NCBI RefSeq assembly: GCF_003987135.1
Contig: NZ_PIPJ01000012.1
Span: 1-41,149 of the forward strand
DNA length: 41,149 bases
Origin: Aliidiomarina iranensis
Lineage (GTDB): Bacteria; Pseudomonadota; Gammaproteobacteria; Enterobacterales; Alteromonadaceae
Reading direction: 5' to 3'
In this document: positions 36,264 to 41,149 of the stretch, one piece after another
Position numbering within the stretch: position 1 is the first letter of the stretch
Layout: each line of letters opens with the position of its first letter
Translations under genes and position numbers: made by a program
The notes under the pieces: generated by a model
What the model was told of the DNA's origin: nothing
The model's input: the letters and a program-made list of their open reading frames with translations, nothing else
Database searches by the model: none

Positions 36264-36994
36264 TTCGTGGTTTGCTGCCGGATTGGCCAGTGTCCGATTG
36301 TGTACAGGGGTTCAGCACTCAGCGCAGTGGCGGTGTCAGTGTAGCCCCGTTTAGCAGCTTAAACCTAGGTGCGCACGTGCAGGATTTACCTGCGGCAGTT
36401 AAAACCAATCGGAAACGCTTAAGTAAACATTTAAAGTTACCGCAAACGCCAATTTGGCTAAACCAAGTGCATGGTAATGGCGTTATCCGAGTTTCCGAGA
36501 ATGGCTGCAAAGATATTCCGGAGGGCGATGCGGCGTATACAGATTGTGCAAACACACCACTGGTGATCATGAGTGCTGATTGCCTACCCGTATTGTTAGC
36601 TACTGAGGATGGCAAGGAAATTGCCGCTGTTCATTGCGGTTGGCGCAGTTTGGCAAGCAATATCCTTGGTAATGTTTTGGCTGAATTTAATTCCCCTGCG
36701 AGCAAGATACATGCTTGGATGGGGCCAGCAATTGGGCCAACGGCTTTTGAAGTAGGTGAGGATGTTCGCACTGCAATGCTGGGGCTGCATGCGGATTTAG
36801 CAGCAGCGTTTAAACCACAAGAAGCAAAATATCTTGCTGACATCTACGCCATTGCCCGCCAGCAACTCACTTGGCATGGCGTGAAATCTGTGTCGGGTGG
36901 TGGTGAGTGTACTTTTAACCAGCCAGAAGATTATTTTTCCTATCGCCGTGATGGCAAAACAGGCCGAATGGCTACATTAATTTGGCGCGTGTAA
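36260..36994 (+). CDS. pgeF: PgeF/YfiH family polyphenol oxidase-like protein
   Basis: A 244-residue member of the YfiH/LACC1 family, reported as purine nucleoside phosphorylase/adenosine deaminase or as peptidoglycan editing factor. The zinc site is intact: H71 (NQVHGNG), C108 (SADCLPVL) and H125 (AAVHCGWRS). It overlaps rluD by four bases (ATGA), a coupling conserved in E. coli and relatives, and is followed by clpB with its own heat-shock promoter. Confidence 0.92.
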   Translation: MIRGLLPDWPVSDCVQGFSTQRSGGVSVAPFSSLNLGAHVQDLPAAVKTNRKRLSKHLKLPQTPIWLNQVHGNGVIRVSENGCKDIPEGDAAYTDCANTPLVIMSADCLPVLLATEDGKEIAAVHCGWRSLASNILGNVLAEFNSPASKIHAWMGPAIGPTAFEVGEDVRTAMLGLHADLAAAFKPQEAKYLADIYAIARQQLTWHGVKSVSGGGECTFNQPEDYFSYRRDGKTGRMATLIWRV

Positions 36995-37023
36995 ATATAT
37001 ATTTACGATTTTTCATTTTTAAC

Positions 37024-37052
37024 CTTGAATTAGCCTAAAACATACCCACATT
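37024..37052 (+). promoter_or_regulatory. Sigma-32 (heat-shock) promoter of clpB
   Basis: CTTGAA (37024-37029), 15 bases, then CCCACATT (37045-37052) closely matches the RpoH consensus CTTGAA / CCCCATNT. The start site would lie about 35 bases before the clpB ATG at 37094. Confidence 0.82.
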
Positions 37053-37093
37053 AACTGTATTGGCATCCCTTAATGCTTTCAGTGAGGTAAATC

Positions 37094-39667
37094 ATGGGTA
37101 TGGAACGTTTTACAAGCAAATTTCAATCAGCCATTGCTGAGGCGCAATCGATGGCGCTTGGCCGTGATCACCAGTTTATCGAGCCTGTGCACATCATGCT
37201 TGCACTTATGAATCAAGATGGCGGATCTGTGCGCCCACTGTTGCAGCAGTTGGGTGTTGATATCGCAACATTTAGAACCGAATTGAGTAAGATCCTCGAT
37301 AGTGTTGCCGAAGTGCAGGGCACTGGCGGTGATGTTCAGATTTCCCGCGATAGCGCGAACCTTTTAAACTTATGCGATAAATATTCGCAAAAGCGTAAAG
37401 ATAGCTTTATCTCTAGTGAGCTATTTGTTCTTGCTGCCACCGAAGATAAGGGCAAGCTTGGCGCGCTCTTAAAATCCCAAGGCGTGGAAAACAAGCAAGT
37501 TGAAAAAGTAATAGCCGACCTGCGCAAGGGCCAGAGTGTTGACGATGCAAACGCGGAAGAGCAACGCCAAGCGTTACAAAAATATACAATTGATTTAACT
37601 GAGCGAGCCGAGCAGGGCAAACTTGATCCGGTAATTGGCCGCAATGAGGAAATTCGCCGTACGTTGCAAGTGTTACAGCGGCGCACTAAGAACAACCCAG
37701 TTTTGATTGGCGAGCCTGGCGTTGGTAAAACGGCCATCGTAGAAGGGCTTGCCCAGCGTATTGTAAACGGTGAAGTACCTGATGGCTTAAAGCGTAAACG
37801 TGTACTTTCTCTTGATTTAGGAGCTTTGCTAGCTGGCGCTAAGTATCGTGGTGAATTTGAAGAACGCCTGAAGGCGGTATTGAATGAACTGCAGCAGGAA
37901 GAAGGCCAGGTTATTTTGTTCATTGATGAGCTGCACACTATGGTAGGGGCTGGTAAAGCCGAAGGCGCTATGGATGCAGGGAACATGTTAAAACCGGCCC
38001 TTGCGCGGGGTGAATTACACTGTGTTGGTGCTACTACATTAGATGAGTACCGCCAATATATTGAAAAAGATGCTGCTCTAGAACGCCGTTTCCAAAAAGT
38101 ATTGGTAGATGAACCTTCGGTTGAAGATACCATTGCGATTCTGCGTGGCTTGAAAGAGAAATATGAGTTGCACCATTCGGTTGAAATTACCGATCCGGCG
38201 ATTGTGGCGGCAGCTACTCTATCACACCGTTACATTAGCGATCGTAAACTCCCGGATAAAGCCATTGATCTGATCGATGAGGCGGCTTCAAGTATTCGGA
38301 TGCAAATGGATTCGAAACCAGAGGAATTAGATCGGTTAGAGCGCCGCATTGTGCAATTGAAAATAGAGCAACAAGCCTTGGCAAAAGAGAAAGATGATGC
38401 CAGTAAGAAGCGCTTAGAAAACCTCAGTAATGAGCTAAGTGAGCTTGAAGGTTCATATGCCGAGTTAGAAACGGTATGGAATAGTGAAAAGATGGCGGTG
38501 CAAGGGCATCAGCACATTAAAGAACAGCTAGATCAAGCCAGAAATGATCTTGAAATTGCGAATCGTGCTCGTGATTTGAACCGCATGGCAGAGTTACAGT
38601 ACGGAAAAATTCCAGATCTTGAGCGGCAGCTCGAGGTGGCGCTTAGTGCTGAAATTCAGGAAATGACACTGCTGCGAAATCGCGTAACCGATGAAGAAAT
38701 AGCCGAGGTTTTGGCACGCTGGACGGGTATTCCAGTTGCTCGAATGTTGGAGAGTGAGCGCGAGAAGCTCCTGCAAATGGAAGATAAGCTGCACGAGCGT
38801 GTTGTTGGCCAGCATGAGGCTGTAGTTGCGGTGGCGAATTCCATTCGCCGCTCGCGAGCCGGCTTGAGCGATCCAGATCGGCCAACAGGCTCGTTCCTAT
38901 TCTTAGGCCCAACTGGGGTGGGTAAAACTGAATTGTGTAAGGCGCTTGCCCGGTTCATGTTCGATTCCGATGATGCAATGGTTCGTATAGATATGTCGGA
39001 ATTCATGGAAAAGCATAGTGTGGCGCGTTTAGTAGGCGCTCCTCCAGGGTATGTTGGCTATGAAGAGGGCGGTTATTTAACTGAGGCGGTTCGGCGCCGT
39101 CCGTATTCAGTTGTACTTTTAGATGAAGTAGAAAAAGCGCACCCAGATGTTTTTAATATTTTACTGCAAGTACTCGATGATGGCCGGCTTACCGATGGGC
39201 AAGGCAGAACAGTAGATTTCCGTAACACGGTAATTATCATGACATCGAATTTAGGCTCACACCTAATTCAAGAGCATGCTGGAGAAGTAGCGTACGAAGA
39301 AATGAAATCAATGCTGGGTGATGTGTTAAGAACCGCATTCAAGCCAGAGTTTTTGAATCGAATCGACGAAACCGTGGTGTTCCATCCACTTGCTGATTCG
39401 CATTTGCATCGAATTGCGAAAATTCAATTGCAGCGTTTGTTTGATCGCCTTGAAAGCAGAGATTATAAACTTGAAGTGAGTGATGCAGCCATTAATCAGT
39501 TAGCGGAAGCAGGGTTTGATCCAATATTTGGAGCGCGGCCGCTAAAACGGGCAATCCAGAGTGAGCTTGAAAATCCTCTAGCCCAGAAAATCTTGGCTGG
39601 GACTCTGATTCCAGGAAAAGTGATTAAGGTAGATGCAGGCGAGCATGGCCTAGAACTCTCCCAGTAA
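37094..39667 (+). CDS. clpB: ClpB disaggregase chaperone
   Basis: An 857-residue AAA+ protein that, with DnaK, pulls apart protein aggregates after heat stress. Layout: Clp N-domain (1-145), first AAA with GEPGVGKTA (about 206) and [13 protein letters not shown], a long coiled-coil M-domain (about 410-530, e.g. [20 protein letters not shown]) that distinguishes ClpB from ClpA/ClpC, second AAA with GPTGVGKTE (about 605), and a C-terminal D2-small domain. Length equals E. coli ClpB (857). GAGG upstream supports ATG 37094. A sigma-32 promoter precedes and a strong terminator follows. Confidence 0.98.
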   Translation: MGMERFTSKFQSAIAEAQSMALGRDHQFIEPVHIMLALMNQDGGSVRPLLQQLGVDIATFRTELSKILDSVAEVQGTGGDVQISRDSANLLNLCDKYSQKRKDSFISSELFVLAATEDKGKLGALLKSQGVENKQVEKVIADLRKGQSVDDANAEEQRQALQKYTIDLTERAEQGKLDPVIGRNEEIRRTLQVLQRRTKNNPVLIGEPGVGKTAIVEGLAQRIVNGEVPDGLKRKRVLSLDLGALLAGAKYRGEFEERLKAVLNELQQEEGQVILFIDELHTMVGAGKAEGAMDAGNMLKPALARGELHCVGATTLDEYRQYIEKDAALERRFQKVLVDEPSVEDTIAILRGLKEKYELHHSVEITDPAIVAAATLSHRYISDRKLPDKAIDLIDEAASSIRMQMDSKPEELDRLERRIVQLKIEQQALAKEKDDASKKRLENLSNELSELEGSYAELETVWNSEKMAVQGHQHIKEQLDQARNDLEIANRARDLNRMAELQYGKIPDLERQLEVALSAEIQEMTLLRNRVTDEEIAEVLARWTGIPVARMLESEREKLLQMEDKLHERVVGQHEAVVAVANSIRRSRAGLSDPDRPTGSFLFLGPTGVGKTELCKALARFMFDSDDAMVRIDMSEFMEKHSVARLVGAPPGYVGYEEGGYLTEAVRRRPYSVVLLDEVEKAHPDVFNILLQVLDDGRLTDGQGRTVDFRNTVIIMTSNLGSHLIQEHAGEVAYEEMKSMLGDVLRTAFKPEFLNRIDETVVFHPLADSHLHRIAKIQLQRLFDRLESRDYKLEVSDAAINQLAEAGFDPIFGARPLKRAIQSELENPLAQKILAGTLIPGKVIKVDAGEHGLELSQ

Positions 39668-39691
39668 TAGGCTATAAAGTACAAATTAAGC

Positions 39692-39721
39692 AAAAGCGCT
39701 ACCTCAGGGTGGCGCTTTTTA
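39692..39721 (+). terminator. Terminator of clpB
   Basis: AAAAGCGCTACC-TCAG-GGTGGCGCTTTTT forms an 8-bp GC-rich stem (one T-G pair) extended by A/T pairs and followed by a T-run, 25 bases after the clpB stop. Confidence 0.92.
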
Positions 39722-39792
39722 TTTATAGTGCGCAGTTATGCTATGCTCTGCTATAAATACAACGCCTAAAACCTATAACTATAGGAAAAACT

Positions 39793-40614
39793 ATGCCAGA
39801 CCAAAATAAGCACCGTGGTATTTATCTGTTGCCGAATCTATTAACAACCGCAGGTTTGTTCTCCGGTTTCTACGCTATCGTTGCATCAATGAATGGTAGC
39901 TTTGAACTCGCTGCTATCGCAATTTTTGTGGCTATGGTTTTTGATGGGCTCGATGGCCGGGTTGCACGATTAACAAATACACAAAGTGAGTTTGGTGCTG
40001 AATACGATAGCATGGCTGATATTGTTTCTTTCGGAATTGCCCCTGCTTTAGTGGCATACAATTGGGCGCTCTACGATGTTGGAAAGTTAGGCTGGCTTGC
40101 GGCGTTTATCTTCGTTGCCGGTGGCGCGTTACGATTGGCTCGTTTTAACACTTCAACTTCTACATCGGACAAAAAGTATTTTCAGGGCTTAGCTATACCA
40201 AGCGCGGCTGCGATAGTTGCAGGATTAGTTTGGGTTGGTGCTAAATATGATTTCGAACCAGAAAATGTGAGCTTCATCGTTGTCTTTTTCACAATCGCTT
40301 GCGGCCTATTGATGGTAAGCAATTTTAAATACCATTCATTTAAAGATGTGGATTGGCGTGGCAAAGTAAACTTCCTCGCTATTCTTTTGGTTGTTCTAAT
40401 CTTTGTAATCGTGGCAACCGAACCTGCATTAGTTTTATTCTTGCTGTTCACAGCCTATGCAATATCAGGCCCTGTTTTAACAATTAAGAATGTAAACAAG
40501 TTAAAGCTCGAACACATTTTAGGAGACCAGAAAGAAGAAGTTGATCTTTCTGATAGCGAGAAAAAATCTGAAGAACCGAAAGATGCTTCAGTGGACCGCA
40601 AAGGTAAAGACTAA
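39793..40614 (+). CDS. pssA: CDP-diacylglycerol-serine O-phosphatidyltransferase
   Basis: A 273-residue integral membrane enzyme making phosphatidylserine, the precursor of phosphatidylethanolamine. The CDP-alcohol phosphotransferase signature is complete: D51-G-L-D54-G-R-V-A-R59 with G68, D72 and D76. It is the Bacillus-type (type II) membrane form, not the phospholipase-D-like PssA of E. coli. About eight transmembrane helices are followed by a charged C-terminal tail (from about residue 240, rich in Lys/Glu/Asp). AGGAAAAACT ahead of ATG 39793 gives the ribosome-binding site. Confidence 0.93.
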   Translation: MPDQNKHRGIYLLPNLLTTAGLFSGFYAIVASMNGSFELAAIAIFVAMVFDGLDGRVARLTNTQSEFGAEYDSMADIVSFGIAPALVAYNWALYDVGKLGWLAAFIFVAGGALRLARFNTSTSTSDKKYFQGLAIPSAAAIVAGLVWVGAKYDFEPENVSFIVVFFTIACGLLMVSNFKYHSFKDVDWRGKVNFLAILLVVLIFVIVATEPALVLFLLFTAYAISGPVLTIKNVNKLKLEHILGDQKEEVDLSDSEKKSEEPKDASVDRKGKD

Positions 40615-40717
40615 GCTTTTGCAGCTACTTGAATCTGAAAAAGACTAAGAAAAGAGATAAAATCAAGATAAAGCCGTAAAAACGCAACAAAACTTGGCGA
40701 AATGTAGCTTTTTCTTC

Positions 40718-40750
40718 GAGCCCGCTATTGAAAAGTAGCGGGCTCTTTTG
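40718..40750 (+). terminator. Terminator after pssA
   Basis: GAGCCCGCTA (40718-40727) and TAGCGGGCTC (40736-40745) make a perfect 10-bp stem with an 8-base loop, followed by TTTTG. It lies about 100 bases after pssA and insulates the rRNA promoters. Confidence 0.88.
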
Positions 40751-40855
40751 TTGATTAAATGTAGCGAAAATGGCGCCTTGCTCGGGAAATGAACCAGATT
40801 TGGTGAAAGTTCGAACGAACAATCATTTTTTACTAAAAAAAAGTGATTTGAGGGG

Positions 40856-40883
40856 TTGCGTGATCAAATCTGATCTATATAAT
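40856..40883 (+). promoter_or_regulatory. First rRNA promoter
   Basis: TTGCGT (40856-40861), 16 bases, TATAAT (40878-40883), followed by TCGCCTCCG, a GC-rich discriminator expected for ppGpp control. An A-tract (40833-40842) lies upstream as a possible UP element. Confidence 0.85.
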
Positions 40884-40959
40884 TCGCCTCCGTTGTCACC
40901 GAGGTGTCAGCGGGTAGGAATCGAGCAAAATTGATTTAGTAAAAATTGAAATCAAGCTC

Positions 40960-40987
40960 TTGACTTCTTCACCGGGTCGCGTAAAAT
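40960..40987 (+). promoter_or_regulatory. Second rRNA promoter
   Basis: TTGACT (40960-40965), 16 bases, TAAAAT (40982-40987), followed by TCGCTTCCC. The discriminator resembles that of the first promoter, about 104 bases upstream; AT-rich sequence precedes the -35. Confidence 0.85.
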
Positions 40988-41025
40988 TCGCTTCCCTGCT
41001 ACGAGCTCCACTGAGCCGAGCAAAC

Positions 41026-41038
41026 GTTCTTTAACAAT
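41026..41038 (+). promoter_or_regulatory. boxA-like antitermination element
   Basis: GTTCTTTAACAA closely matches the rRNA boxA (TGCTCTTTAACA) bound by NusB/NusE, in the expected leader position. Confidence 0.8.
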
Positions 41039-41108
41039 ATATCAAGCCAAGTAATCTGTGTGGGCACTTGCGCAAGAAAAGCATCAACCAAACGCCATTT
41101 CGGTGGCA

Positions 41109-41132
41109 GGTATGAAAGTTTACTTTTATACC
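41109..41132 (+). other. Hairpin in the rRNA leader
   Basis: GGTATGAAAGT and ACTTTTATACC are complementary with one G-U pair, giving a stem shortly before the 16S gene. It may take part in leader folding or processing. Confidence 0.5.
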
Positions 41133-41149
41133 AAGGTTCAGCTTTCGAG

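Larger units (their letters stand above)
40615..41149 (+). promoter_or_regulatory. rRNA operon promoter and leader region (16S starts beyond the window)
   Basis: This 535-base stretch has no convincing gene. In order it contains the pssA terminator, an A/T-rich UP-like element (40822-40855), two sigma-70 promoters, a boxA-like antiterminator, the conserved leader phrase ATCTGTGTGGGCACTTGCG (41051-41069) and a leader hairpin. These are the standard parts ahead of a 16S-23S-5S operon in gammaproteobacteria; the 16S start itself lies just past the end. Confidence 0.88.

Noticed and set aside
37336-38133. 265-codon open frame antisense to clpB
   Set aside because: Ser/Arg-rich shadow typical of the opposite strand of a conserved gene; no ribosome-binding site or family resemblance.
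40625-40822. 65-codon frame on the minus strand after pssA
   Set aside because: It crosses the pssA terminator stem and shows no domain, so it is treated as non-coding.

Overview
This 41 kb window looks like chromosomal DNA of a marine gammaproteobacterium of the Alteromonadales, most plausibly the Idiomarinaceae (Idiomarina, Pseudidiomarina or Aliidiomarina). The reasons are protein style, moderate GC, an NhaD-type Na+/H+ antiporter, several exported amidohydrolases and peptidases, and the bamD / rluD-pgeF-clpB block next to a ribosomal RNA operon. That assignment is inferred from gene content only. There is no phage, insertion sequence, CRISPR array or conspicuous horizontally acquired island; 33 protein genes (one cut by the window edge) and one tRNA gene fill nearly all of it.

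Region 1 (1-5550): a truncated MipA/OmpV outer-membrane protein, a small secreted protein with a phospholipase A2-like motif, a two-gene unit for an M28 peptidase and a class-C beta-lactamase-fold serine hydrolase, a VC0807-type membrane protein, and a 450-residue membrane protein of unknown function. Region 2 (5574-12570): a UMF1/Atg22-like MFS transporter, a stand-alone EAL phosphodiesterase, a GntP-type permease and a 1058-residue beta-propeller/amidohydrolase. Region 3 (12749-20115): a glyoxylate-shunt neighbourhood with a LysR regulator divergent from aceK, a secreted amidohydrolase, and the aceB-aceA operon running toward aceK. A palindrome near ATTCATC-N-GATGAAT occurs both in the lysR/aceK gap and upstream of aceB, suggesting one regulator controls both units.

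Region 4 (20347-26210): nhaD, tRNA-Phe with a clear promoter and terminator, and a pfkA-speB-speA gene string (phosphofructokinase plus the arginine-to-putrescine pathway). Region 5 (26333-32271): an Ldh-family dehydrogenase, pdxH, a DUF3369 response regulator, a YtcJ-like amidohydrolase, a NarL-type regulator whose phospho-acceptor Asp is Glu, and a DUF1285 protein. Region 6 (32392-41149): nadE-glnB, bamD, rluD-pgeF, clpB behind a heat-shock promoter, pssA, then about 0.5 kb holding the tandem promoters, boxA and leader of an rRNA operon whose 16S gene starts beyond the window.

The most interesting non-coding patterns are the shared glyoxylate-shunt palindrome and the fact that all three convergent gene junctions with a real spacer (899-998, 12571-12748, 17020-17138) contain short tandem repeats of different unit lengths. 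No wholly new multi-gene system could be demonstrated. The best leads are the LysR/ace regulon, the Glu-substituted regulator, the PLA2-like secreted protein and the unknown 450-residue membrane protein.
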